Source of the DNA: Candidatus Ratteibacteria bacterium
GTDB taxonomy: Bacteria > CAIJMQ01
Length of the DNA: 60,556 bases
Reading direction: 5' to 3'
Assembly (NCBI GenBank): GCA_028715665.1
Contig: JAQURI010000002.1
Location: 1 to 60,556 of the forward strand
A program made the position numbers and the translations under genes. This document shows positions 49,516-57,264 of the stretch, piece after piece. Each line of letters opens with the position of its first letter. Positions within the stretch are counted from its first letter, which is position 1. A model generated the notes under the pieces. It was given only the letters and a program-made list of their open reading frames with translations, was not told where the DNA came from and did no database searches.

Positions 49516-50203
49516 CGCCCCGCTGACCCTTGTACAATATATCGTAATATGTTGTACATGCGAGGCTTGGGTTCCGTTTAACCAGCACTTTGCGTGCTTA
49601 ACGGAAATGGAATTCCAGTAAAGGGAGAGGGAAAGTCCAACACCATACGAGAGGAGACTCTCCGGGTGCTTTTTGTCAGAATAATCCGACGCACTCGTAT
49701 TTCGGCACAGGGTCGCAGCCTGTGCCCTCTATTCCTTTTGCGGTTTTCGTCTTTGTCTGTCACTAACCCTACTGCGTTAGCAGTCCTTATTACTAAGCTA
49801 CTGTGTTTTTCATCACAGTAACCCCGGAATTCCGTACTTTCGAGCGTCATTTGCGTGCTGCCGTCGGGATTAACCTACCTCAGCACAACATCAGCAAAGG
49901 GGGGCTGTCTTGCCGCTTTGTGTCTGCCTTTGTGCGGTGTGTTAAACCGCCCCCTGGCAAACCCCTTATCAATTTCAGTCTCGCAAACATCACACCCGAA
50001 GGGATTTTTGGTCGGGTGCTCATAACTTGGGAGTTGCCCCCTTTCAGGGGCATCTTCCTGTACGTACATATTAGTTGATTGGTTGATATATACCTTACGG
50101 TTGGTAGTATATATCGTGGGACAAGTTGGGTTTATATAGTCCTTTGGTTGGGACGAGTCGTGAGACTGTTGGTTTATATACTTTAATTATTAAATAATGT
50201 TTT
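49516..50203. other. Structured intergenic region with iteron-like array
   Basis: No convincing gene in about 690 bases. Hairpins include TTCCGTT/AACGGAA with inner AGCAC/GTGCT (about 49574-49606), GGCACAGG/CCTGTGCC (49704-49726), ACTGTG/CACAGT (about 49800-49818) and GCCCC/GGGGC (about 50035-50052). From 50073 a same-strand array of GTTGG-type words occurs about every 18-25 bases, several followed by TATATA, plus GATATATAC/GTATATATC (50085-50115). It ends in the promoter of the RHH gene. Confidence 0.5.
49531..49558 (-). promoter_or_regulatory. Palindromic promoter/operator
   Basis: TGTACAATATAT and ATATGTTGTACA form 12-base arms with one mismatch around CGTA. On the minus strand it contains a TATA-like CGATATATTG about 50-60 bases before the ATG at 49487. 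A dimeric repressor at the TGTACA ends could control the whole small-gene cluster. Confidence 0.55.
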
Positions 50204-50470
50204 ATGACAACAGTTAGACATAACCTGAAGGCTGACGATGAAGCTCTTGCTTTGATTAATAAAGTTCGTGCTGCCCTTAGACAGCGTGGTGTAGGCAATC
50301 CAGATACGTCTGATGTTATTAGGGAGTTATATTCAGAAAGGAATCTCAGTCAAAAACTGTGCAGCCGGTTAATTAATTTTGCCGGTGAATATGGTGATAA
50401 CGAGGGGGCTGTCGATGTCCTTGACAGGCTCCTGCATGAACTGGCTGACCTGCGAGCTAAAACTCACTAG
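50204..50470 (+). CDS. Ribbon-helix-helix DNA-binding protein
   Basis: 88 residues. TTVRHNLK forms a likely ribbon strand; DDEALALINKVRAALRQRG and DTSDVIRELYSERN give the two helices of an RHH domain; the C-terminal half is helical and acidic. RHH proteins bind direct repeats, and the array at 50073-50180 upstream is a plausible operator or centromere. With the actin-like gene at 54154 it could be the adaptor of a plasmid partition system (inference). Confidence 0.65.
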   Translation: MTTVRHNLKADDEALALINKVRAALRQRGVGNPDTSDVIRELYSERNLSQKLCSRLINFAGEYGDNEGAVDVLDRLLHELADLRAKTH

Positions 50471-51542
50471 ACTTGAATAGTTCAAAGTCCGGTTTAAGTG
50501 CCTGCCAGATTAATTGTGTTGCTTTTTTGCCATCTCCGTCAATGAGTGCAAATACCGCCCCGCTGATAGGCTTGGCGTGGTTCAGGATGTATTCTGCCTG
50601 CTCCCTCCGGGTCGTGAGACTGCTGGCCTCCTGTGCAACTCCCTGTGCCTTTGTCATAAGTGCATCTTTTGCTGTCGTCAGGTCTTTCTCGCATGACCGT
50701 ATCGAATCGTACATTTCATCCGGAGCAATAGCAATGATGAGGTCAAGTGATTGCCCCGCCTTTAGTGATTCCCAGATATCCCTTGCTGATAAGCCAGTCA
50801 GGATTTTATGAATTCTCCGGTAATCGTCTGATTTGATTTTGACTCGCAGGCCAGTATCGTATTTCATTACCAACCCTTCCCGCTCGTCTCCTTTGAAATC
50901 TTTCAACCAATTGATGGCATCATCGATTTCTGTGAACGGAAATTCCTCTGCATACGAAAAACCGAGTTGTTGGGCTTCCCTTATATAATCCAATTCGTCT
51001 TTTCCGTTGTTATTTAGAACTGCCAGTAGAATAAGTTCCGACCGTTCCCCGTAATCAATAACGATTTTACTTCCCGGATACACTATTTCAAAACAATATG
51101 TGTATCCTTCCCAGAAGTCGTCCATCGAGAATCCTTTTTTCCGAATCCAGTCTGTCGCCCACACTGCATATTCAGATTTGAAAGCTCCTCTCGTAGAGAT
51201 TGCCGATAGCTTTTTCTCCGGATACAGAATTCCCAAAACCCCGTCATATTTTTCTGAGAAGGTCGGGTATCCCAACCTTTTGCGGTTCGGAAGATTTTCT
51301 ATTTTCGTTTCCGGGACTTCATTGAGATTAAAGAATTTCTTAAATGGACGAGCCACTATTTCTCCATCTGAATCCAGTATCAGACCCCGACACATCTTTG
51401 TATACTCGTCCCAGAGAGAATCGTACTGCGTCCGTTTCGTATAATTGTATATCGTCAGGTCGAGGTCTGGATGTCTGGTAGCTTTTATTCGGCCTGATGC
51501 TATACGGGCATTGAGTTCGTTTATATTTATTGTGTTTTTCAT
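50457..51542 (-). CDS. RNA ligase, T4 Rnl1-like
   Basis: 361 residues with nucleotidyltransferase-superfamily motifs in order: SEKYDGVLGILY (motif I; Lys is the adenylation site, about residue 98), CFEIVYPGSKIV (motif III), REGLVMKY (motif IV) and LRVKIKSDDY (motif V). Such ligases repair cleaved RNA, classically tRNA nicked by defence nucleases. Its ATG overlaps the stop of the SGNH hydrolase gene upstream by ATGA, so the two were one operon before the insertion. Confidence 0.9.
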   Translation of the reverse strand: MKNTININELNARIASGRIKATRHPDLDLTIYNYTKRTQYDSLWDEYTKMCRGLILDSDGEIVARPFKKFFNLNEVPETKIENLPNRKRLGYPTFSEKYDGVLGILYPEKKLSAISTRGAFKSEYAVWATDWIRKKGFSMDDFWEGYTYCFEIVYPGSKIVIDYGERSELILLAVLNNNGKDELDYIREAQQLGFSYAEEFPFTEIDDAINWLKDFKGDEREGLVMKYDTGLRVKIKSDDYRRIHKILTGLSARDIWESLKAGQSLDLIIAIAPDEMYDSIRSCEKDLTTAKDALMTKAQGVAQEASSLTTRREQAEYILNHAKPISGAVFALIDGDGKKATQLIWQALKPDFELFKSSEF

Positions 51543-51726
51543 ATTTTATTTTTCAAGTGTTTTTTAACTGCCTCAAAAATCATTTTGTGTCCTTCTCTAT
51601 TCGGATGAAGACCGTCTGCCAATAAATATTCATGGTCTTGTTCCTTTTCGAACTGCTTGAAGATATCGATGTAATGAATGTTTAATCTACTGTCACCCCA
51701 TACTTTTTCTTTACAACGTGATTTAA

Positions 51727-52374
51727 GGTTCTGTTAAGTTGTCGGGTGCTGGATGGGGCTGTTAACCATCGGGAGTTTTTATTACTAATTAATTAAAATA
51801 AGATATTGAGGTATAAAATGAATAACATGGTATTACATCCAGATATTATATTAAAAAGAAGTTCAGTAGCGGGATTCGGTCTATTTGCTTCAAAAGATAT
51901 TCCAATCGGAACAGTAATATGGAAATACGGAAACGTCAGGGTATATACAAAAGAGCAATACGATAAATTCAGTGAGCGATATAAAGCAATTCTAAGGCAT
52001 TTCTGCTATGAGGGTAGTAACGAGACATTAGTTTATTGTACCGACAATAGTAAATATTTTAATCATTCCTGCGACCCAAATACAATGTCCATAGATACTG
52101 AAAAAGACATCACAATCAAAGATGTTTTCGCAGGAGAAGAACTCACTTACGATTATGGGTATTGGTATCTCAAATGGAATGATGCTTTTATGTGCCACTG
52201 TGGCTCAGATGATTGCAGGCGATACATCAAAAGAGAACCACAGGAATCACCAACTATAAGAAATTTAGAAACAATGGTAAAGAAGGCATGGGAAAACTCA
52301 ACGAACGTAATCCAACCCCTATTAACTCCCGACAGTTAACAAGGGTTCTTAACTCCCTACAACTTAACAGAACC
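51727..52374. mobile_element. 648-bp element with IS6-like ends carrying a SET gene
   Basis: Outer inverted ends GGTTCTGTTAAGTTGT (51727-51742) and its complement (52359-52374) are perfect over 16 bases. An inner pair (51761-51777 and 52324-52340; GTTAACCATCGGGAGTT against GTTAACTGTCGGGAGTT on the complement) lies at the same 18-base spacing, giving 51-bp imperfect ends. TGATTTAA is duplicated at 51719-51726 and 52375-52382. The 8-bp duplication and GGTTCTGTT ends match the IS6 family, but there is no transposase inside, only the SET gene. A cargo-carrying non-autonomous element. Confidence 0.9.
51818..52339 (+). CDS. SET-domain lysine methyltransferase-like protein
   Basis: 173 residues. 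GFGLFASKDIPIG (about 20-32), NHSCDPNT (about 84-91), GEELTYDYGYW (about 106-116) and a post-SET CHCGSDDC match the SET fold and its zinc-binding tail, so AdoMet-dependent lysine methylation is expected. GAGGTATAAA precedes the ATG at 51818, in the opposite direction to the host gene. The last codons lie in the element's inner inverted repeat. It may modify host chromatin proteins such as MC1 (inference). Confidence 0.9.
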   Translation: MNNMVLHPDIILKRSSVAGFGLFASKDIPIGTVIWKYGNVRVYTKEQYDKFSERYKAILRHFCYEGSNETLVYCTDNSKYFNHSCDPNTMSIDTEKDITIKDVFAGEELTYDYGYWYLKWNDAFMCHCGSDDCRRYIKREPQESPTIRNLETMVKKAWENSTNVIQPLLTPDS

Positions 52375-52865
52375 TGATTTAATAAGTTTATTATAATACA
52401 ATATATACTTGTTTAAATACGACCTGTTATCGTCCCACGGTACTGGTGTCGTTCTGGATTCATCTACCATTCCTGCACCAACGAAGAGCATATAGTTAGA
52501 ATACCTTTTGGCGGCGTTAATTAAATAGCATAACGTAGTATCAAAGTCATACGGACTGGTAACGAATCGGTTCTCTCTCTTGAGGATACAACAGTCATTC
52601 ACTCCAATATTGAAAATGAAAAATATGTTTTCACCTTCATCCTTTTCGACCAATTTGGCATCAGTCTCGTCCTTAAACCGGTTCAATACATCAGTTATGG
52701 TATTACCTGATATTCCAAGATTATATATCAATGGAAAATCAGAGTTCCAGAATTCGGGCTTTGATACTGTTTTTTTATCAAAATATTTTCTCAGCCGCTG
52801 AACCCACCCGCCTTCTATATCCCACGCTCCGTATGTGATACTGTCACCAAAAACAAGTATTTGTG

Positions 52866-53330
52866 TCACAAATTACACCGACTTTTGATTGGGCTATCCG
52901 ATTTAAATAACCCTCTTCTTATCGGTTCAATCTTTCCTTTATCCGCTAGGTTCTCCAGTGTTATGTACAGCCTATTTGCAAATAAGGAACCGTCTATGCC
53001 ATGATAGTTTGCTCTTCCGAGCGCAAGTACCATATCGCATAAGTCACCAAACTTTAATACCCCACCATTTTCTTTGAGTAAACCCATTACAACATCCTGC
53101 CTGATATCTTCGCATAATGTGGAAAGCATGGTGTCTGCATCTTTTGACAGACCTTCCCTTTTATAACAAATGCCTTTATCTCCTCCGCTTGCCACTGTAA
53201 TATAAATGTAATAATCCGGCATACAATCGGTCGGTTTTGGTTCACTGTCTGATTTGATATGATACGTATTTGCCGATACCAGTCCGAATCCGATTTCGTT
53301 CAAATCTTTTAAAAACTGTGCGAATCCCAT
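52866..53330 (-). CDS. Hypothetical protein with winged-helix-like part
   Basis: 154 residues: a beta-rich first half and a helical second half (DIRQDVVMGLLKENGGVLKF; LENLADKGKIEPIRRG) that reads like a winged helix. It is coupled by ATGA to the SGNH gene. A possible regulator of the SGNH-ligase operon. Confidence 0.6.
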   Translation of the reverse strand: MGFAQFLKDLNEIGFGLVSANTYHIKSDSEPKPTDCMPDYYIYITVASGGDKGICYKREGLSKDADTMLSTLCEDIRQDVVMGLLKENGGVLKFGDLCDMVLALGRANYHGIDGSLFANRLYITLENLADKGKIEPIRRGLFKSDSPIKSRCNL

Positions 53331-53333
53331 GCT

Positions 53334-53612
53334 TCACTTCCCGTAATATGTTATTGAATAGAACTTCCCGTTCGTTTCTGCGAGAATGTGATGTTCCACA
53401 CATTTCTCCAGTGTCGATTTCAAAAGGTCTTCAGTATATTTTATTCCTTGATTCAGTTCGTTTTTCAGTGCTTCAACCGTAACGCCTTCGTGCGGCATCC
53501 CTATTGGGATTTTCCTGTTGATAACAAATATTATCCCTTCAATGCTTATCGCCAGCCGTACTTCTTCCGGTGTGAATCCTAGTTTGTTTAGGAGATATTC
53601 CAGTTTTGGCAT
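53334..53612 (-). CDS. Hypothetical protein (92 aa)
   Basis: 92 residues, helical with a C-terminal beta hairpin (HHILAETNGKFYSITYYGK), similar in style to a winged helix. First gene of the SGNH/RNA-ligase operon. No family recognised. Confidence 0.55.
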   Translation of the reverse strand: MPKLEYLLNKLGFTPEEVRLAISIEGIIFVINRKIPIGMPHEGVTVEALKNELNQGIKYTEDLLKSTLEKCVEHHILAETNGKFYSITYYGK

Positions 53613-53681
53613 GTTTGAGAAAAAAATATGTTAAAGATGCTCGGACGTTGTTTTATACGAACATCTTTACGTGCAGGTTGT

Positions 53682-53969
53682 TTACTTCTTCGGGGTCTCG
53701 ATGCCGACCTTTTTCACGAACGGTTTCTTTATTTTCTCTGGCATCCATGCAGGTCTTTTTTCCGGTGCGGCAACGATTGCATGATAACCTGTGAATACGT
53801 GTATTTTCTTCGTGCCACGTTCCCTTAACCTGATTGTTTCTGGAGCTTCTTTCGTTCCGTTACCGGCATTAGCTGCTTTCAGTGCCGCTTGTCTTGGGGC
53901 TGTGCCTGTGAATGTTCCGCCTTCAATTCCATCTTTACCTACAATAACGTAGTTTTTCGTTTCACTCAT
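53682..53969 (-). CDS. Chromosomal protein MC1
   Basis: 95 residues, the MC1 length. The family core is visible: FTGTAPRQAALKAANAGNGT, then IRLRERGTKKIHVFTGY and RPAWMPEKIKKPFVKK. MC1 bends and compacts DNA in Methanosarcinales, haloarchaea and relatives, so this is a strong marker of host lineage and of an element that carries its own chromatin protein. GGAGGAATAGAATAT precedes the ATG. Confidence 0.95.
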   Translation of the reverse strand: MSETKNYVIVGKDGIEGGTFTGTAPRQAALKAANAGNGTKEAPETIRLRERGTKKIHVFTGYHAIVAAPEKRPAWMPEKIKKPFVKKVGIETPKK

Positions 53970-53994
53970 ATATTCTATTCCTCCGATTTTATTT

Positions 53995-54110
53995 TCGGTA
54001 TAAGGAACGGCCATTGGCCTTTCCCATGTTATGTTTATATTTAAAGTATATATACGCATCGGTTGAGTTTGACTTTACTAACCCGTGCTTGTTCTTACCA
54101 TAGAAACTTA
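53995..54110. promoter_or_regulatory. Divergent promoters for MC1 and the actin-like operon
   Basis: Leftward: minus-strand GTATATATACTTTAAATATA (about 54028-54052) before MC1. Rightward: CTTATATATATTG (about 54107-54119) before the actin-like gene, whose ATG follows GAGGTG. Shared upstream DNA suggests coordinate control. Confidence 0.6.
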
Positions 54111-54153
54111 TATATATTGCCTATCAAAATCTATTGTACGAGGTGTCAATTAA

Positions 54154-55188
54154 ATGCCAGACAATAAAGAAATAAACCGCCTTATTGGTGTAAAAATCGG
54201 CAGCACGTATTCTGTTTCTGCTGCTCGTGAAGAACATGAAACTCCTGTAACGAATGTGATTAAATCGTGTGTTTCTCCAGTTACCGACCCCGATACTACT
54301 GTTTTGAATGATACTTATATCGGTGTTGAGCGACCTGATTCGGTATTCCCGCTCGATAAGGGTATTATCGAAAATGATGCAAATATCCTGTTAACGATAG
54401 CGATTATTAATAAACTTAATATCCCTCCCGGAGCCTATGTCGTTGCAGCCATTCCTGCTCTTGAACTAACCGATGGACGGGCGCGGTTGAAGAGGGCTCT
54501 TCTGGAATCACTCAAACCTGCGAAGATGGTATTGTCCCCGGAAGTATATTGTGGGGCGGTTACTGCTCTTGGATATTCTGAGATTAACGGGAAGCAAAGA
54601 CTGAAGGCACTCCATTCTGATTTCCTTGCCCTTAACCTTGGGTCAACCACAACTGAAGTCCTTATCGCTCTTCATGGGGAACGTAAATATCTCAAAGCGT
54701 TCACGAAGGTTTGCGGGAATATGGTCGATTCTGAACTATTCGATACATTGCATAACACGTTCGGAAAAGTGCTAATCACCATGCCCCAGATAAGGGATAT
54801 AAAAGAACAGTTCAATATGATAAACCAAAAAGACGTCATAGTGAATGTCTTGACCCATAGCGACGGTGTGAAAAAAGTTCCCGTTCAGAAAGTCGTTATG
54901 AGTGTACTTGATAATTACGTGTTCAATGTATCCGATTTACTGGTGAATATCCTGAAAAACAATCTTACTCCTGAGACTATTGCCCAAGTCCTTGATACCC
55001 CTATCGTCCTGACCGGTGGAATGAACAATATTCCCGGATTGGCTGAACGGATTGAAAAGAAAATGCGTGAACTACTGCATTACGAGAAACTGACCGTCTT
55101 GAAACAGGTCGATGGACATATCGCCCCGGCAATTGGTGCACTTACTCTGTCCACTGAAATTAACTGGGAGAAGATTCCGGTTGCTTAA
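54154..55188 (+). CDS. Actin/MreB/ParM-like ATPase
   Basis: 344 residues with actin-superfamily phosphate loops IGVKIGSTYSV (about 10-20) and ALNLGSTTTEVLIAL (about 162-176), and the adenosine motif IVLTGGMNNIPGL (about 288-300). FPLDKGIIEN recalls the MreB layout. Likely a filament-forming ATPase for DNA segregation or positioning of the element, though a cytoskeletal role cannot be excluded. It leads a rightward operon. Confidence 0.85.
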   Translation: MPDNKEINRLIGVKIGSTYSVSAAREEHETPVTNVIKSCVSPVTDPDTTVLNDTYIGVERPDSVFPLDKGIIENDANILLTIAIINKLNIPPGAYVVAAIPALELTDGRARLKRALLESLKPAKMVLSPEVYCGAVTALGYSEINGKQRLKALHSDFLALNLGSTTTEVLIALHGERKYLKAFTKVCGNMVDSELFDTLHNTFGKVLITMPQIRDIKEQFNMINQKDVIVNVLTHSDGVKKVPVQKVVMSVLDNYVFNVSDLLVNILKNNLTPETIAQVLDTPIVLTGGMNNIPGLAERIEKKMRELLHYEKLTVLKQVDGHIAPAIGALTLSTEINWEKIPVA

Positions 55189-55266
55189 TTTTCATGGGCG
55201 TATTATGAAATCAACACAGTTTCAGGGCTTATTGATAGAATCTTGGGGTTAAGGGATGAGCGCAAA

Positions 55267-55288
55267 CTCCCGGCTTCAGCCGTGGGAG
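55267..55288 (+). other. Solo IS200/IS605-type end hairpin
   Basis: CTCCCGGCTTCAGCCGTGGG AG: a CTCCC/GGGAG stem with an inner GGCT/AGCC and a bulge, preceded by GGGATGAGCGCAAA. This matches the right-end hairpin and the omega-RNA-like tail of IS200/IS605 elements. No tnpA or tnpB lies within several kilobases, so it is a remnant or a domesticated non-coding RNA. Confidence 0.55.
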
Positions 55289-55316
55289 AGGTTCAATCAA
55301 GGATATGAGAGGTACC

Positions 55317-55790
55317 ATGGCTGAAAAAACACTTCCGTTGTTGGTTAAGGAGCGGGTCTGGGATACATTGACCTCCGGGCTTGACCCGGAGGACGACCCG
55401 TGTGGGGATATCGACGATATCAAAGATAATACCAGCTATGCGATTGATATTACTATTTATGAAACTGCTAAATCTATCTTGGAGGATATCGAAAAGGCTG
55501 ACGACCCGAAGAACAATGCTATTCTTGTCCGATTAAAGAAACGATGGCTTGTGCCCTGTCCCCTTGACCCGAAGGATGATTGCGCCTGTGACCGGTGTGG
55601 AGTTGCGGACGCTATAGTTCGTAAACATAAAAACGACAAAAGCTCGTTCGGGGAACCGATATATAAACGGATAAAACATTCTGATGGGAGCGTGACCTAT
55701 ACAAGAAGGAAAAAACCTCTAAAGCGAACCACCAAGAAGAAAAAACGGAATAGCGATGGAAGAAGGGAACTTGGTGATGATAATCGGTAA
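55317..55790 (+). CDS. Helical protein with Cys cluster, paralogue of 44375
   Basis: 157 residues. The helical N-terminus (KERVWDTLTSG; AIDITIYETAKSILEDI) aligns with 44375-44764; a C...CDRC cluster follows, and the C-terminus is very Lys/Arg-rich. GAGGTACC precedes the ATG at 55317. It lies between the actin-like and zinc-ribbon genes, so it may act in the same segregation or positioning unit. Confidence 0.6.
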   Translation: MAEKTLPLLVKERVWDTLTSGLDPEDDPCGDIDDIKDNTSYAIDITIYETAKSILEDIEKADDPKNNAILVRLKKRWLVPCPLDPKDDCACDRCGVADAIVRKHKNDKSSFGEPIYKRIKHSDGSVTYTRRKKPLKRTTKKKKRNSDGRRELGDDNR

Positions 55791-55795
55791 TAAAC

Positions 55796-56245
55796 ATGCC
55801 TGACGATAATGAAGATTCTATAGTCTGGATATTTATGTTTTTTTGCCCTTACTGTAAAAGCAAAGATACTATCTGGTATGGAAAAAGGTATAATAAAACC
55901 GAAATTAAATCGAAACGAAAATGCAAATCCTGTAGACGGGTTTATACAAATCAACCGTCCAGAGCTAAAGGTAAAAAGAATACATTGGAATCAATAAATC
56001 TCGCTATCAATATCGCAAAAGACCATAGCCTGAGAGAGACCGAAAGTATTCTGAAGGAGAAATATGGAATCCAAATAACCCATGCTTCGATATCTAATTG
56101 GAAAAAACAGCATGAGGCATTGCTTAAAAAAATTGAGATTGTAGAGAAAGATGACCCGGATTGGATATATAAACCGATATTGAAAACAAATACACGACCT
56201 GATTATGATGGAAATAAAATAGAAGCTGAGTGGATGGACGTATGA
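55796..56245 (+). CDS. IS6-type transposase N-terminal domain without catalytic part
   Basis: 149 residues. CPYCKSKDTIWYGKR...RKCKSCRRVYTNQ (about 18-55) is the transposase zinc ribbon, and SLRETESILKEKYGIQITHA then SISNWKKQ (about 77-105) matches the helix-turn-helix of IS6 transposases (SLRxxExxLxxxG...xxTxxxW). The DDE domain is absent and the tail is acidic. A domesticated DNA-binding protein is likely, perhaps binding IS6-like ends such as those of the SET element. Confidence 0.65.
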   Translation: MPDDNEDSIVWIFMFFCPYCKSKDTIWYGKRYNKTEIKSKRKCKSCRRVYTNQPSRAKGKKNTLESINLAINIAKDHSLRETESILKEKYGIQITHASISNWKKQHEALLKKIEIVEKDDPDWIYKPILKTNTRPDYDGNKIEAEWMDV

Positions 56246-56592
56246 AAAACAAAAGAGATAGCTTCCTGACACGATATCTTGAACTCAGGGATGAAGTCGA
56301 AGATAAATACGGTATTAAACGACCCGACCCCATCGCTATTCTTGTGTATTACCTTCATAATTTTACTGAAATAAAAGAACCACGGGCAATGAGACGGTTG
56401 CTGGATGTCCCGCTCGACCGGATACTTGATAGGCTCTGTAAAATGGGATTCATTTCACTTCCTGAAAAGCCCACTAAACCTTTAAAAACAAAACTCCAGC
56501 AGTTCGTTCGAGATGAGTTACCTTCTTTTGGTAGTATTGAACATAAAGAAAAAAGTGATGAAGAAAAGCTAATGGATTTCGTGAGTACCTGA
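56242..56592 (+). CDS. Winged-helix-like hypothetical protein
   Basis: 116 residues. RAMRRLLDVPLDRILDRLCK then MGFISLPEKPTKPLK looks like a winged helix; the ends are charged. Coupled by ATGA to the ribbon gene before it; it ends the rightward operon. Confidence 0.6.
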   Translation: MKNKRDSFLTRYLELRDEVEDKYGIKRPDPIAILVYYLHNFTEIKEPRAMRRLLDVPLDRILDRLCKMGFISLPEKPTKPLKTKLQQFVRDELPSFGSIEHKEKSDEEKLMDFVST

Positions 56593-56598
56593 AAAATA

Positions 56599-56898
56599 TT
56601 AGAACCCAAAATGTTTTCTACCGAGTTTTTTATTCCAGTCGTTGAGCATCTGTTCGATGTACTCTTCCTGACCTGCGACAGCACCGAAGCTACCGTGGAA
56701 TACGTCTAAAATTGATAAGTCCTGCTCATCCAACCATTTCTTTTGTTCAGGCGTCCTCAGATGTGCTTTCACGAACTCTACTGCATATTCTTCATAATTC
56801 ATGAACGCATGAACTTCTTCGATATTGATTCCTGTATGTTTTGATATCTCTTCTTCAGCGAGTTCTTCTGCTGATTTTAGTGTTCTCTTCTTTTCCAT
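56599..56898 (-). CDS. Hypothetical acidic protein (99 aa)
   Basis: 99 residues, helical, Glu-rich with a Gly/Val loop (HGSFGAVAGQEEY). Convergent with the rightward operon. No family recognised. Confidence 0.55.
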   Translation of the reverse strand: MEKKRTLKSAEELAEEEISKHTGINIEEVHAFMNYEEYAVEFVKAHLRTPEQKKWLDEQDLSILDVFHGSFGAVAGQEEYIEQMLNDWNKKLGRKHFGF

Positions 56899-56900
56899 CT

Positions 56901-57257
56901 TTAGACCCTTGAACCCAGTGGGCTTAAAAGTTCTGGATTCTCTAAGATATTTCCAACGACTTCTAGTTCCTTTAAGTCATTCATTTCAGTTATAAAATGG
57001 TCATACATCCATCCTTTTCTTGCAATCATAATTCCCGCCTGTTCTTCCGACCATTTGATGAGATAGAGATTGTTATCGTCCTTTAAAAAATCGCCTTCAT
57101 AAATCTCTTTGCCTTTCTTGTCTTTTTTGCCTGTGAACAGATAACTTTCATGCTGATTTATGGTGAATTGAATTTTACCCCCTCTAAACCCCCAATAATG
57201 CCATTTTGTAAGTTTTCCATCTTCCCAAATCGGTTGTCTGAATTTTATTTCGTCCAT
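56901..57257 (-). CDS. YopX-family protein
   Basis: 118 residues. FTGKKDKKGKEIYEGDFLKD (about 42-61) and VVGNILENPELL (about 99-110) are the YopX hallmarks. YopX proteins are common in phages and plasmids; their role is unknown. The N-terminus (FRQPIWEDGKLTKWHYWGF) also fits. Confidence 0.85.
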   Translation of the reverse strand: MDEIKFRQPIWEDGKLTKWHYWGFRGGKIQFTINQHESYLFTGKKDKKGKEIYEGDFLKDDNNLYLIKWSEEQAGIMIARKGWMYDHFITEMNDLKELEVVGNILENPELLSPLGSRV

Positions 57258-57264
57258 GATATCC

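Larger units (their letters stand above)
51539..52869 (-). pseudogene. SGNH/GDSL hydrolase interrupted by a SET element
   Basis: The N-terminal fragment (52869-52375) has FGDSITYGAW (block I, catalytic Ser), NLGISGNT and FNIGVNDC (block III); the C-terminal fragment (51726-51539) has DGLHPNREGHK (block V, catalytic Asp and His). Removing 51727-52374 and one copy of the flanking TGATTTAA restores one open frame of 224 residues. The two fragments are therefore one gene split by an insertion. These enzymes are esterases or lipases; the intact protein would be coupled to the RNA ligase. Confidence 0.9.

Noticed and set aside
49620..49645. RNase P-like GGGAAAGTCC word
   Set aside because: Similar to the first conserved strand of RNase P RNA, but the matching second strand (ACAGAA...GGCTT) is not found downstream; an element would not be expected to carry it.
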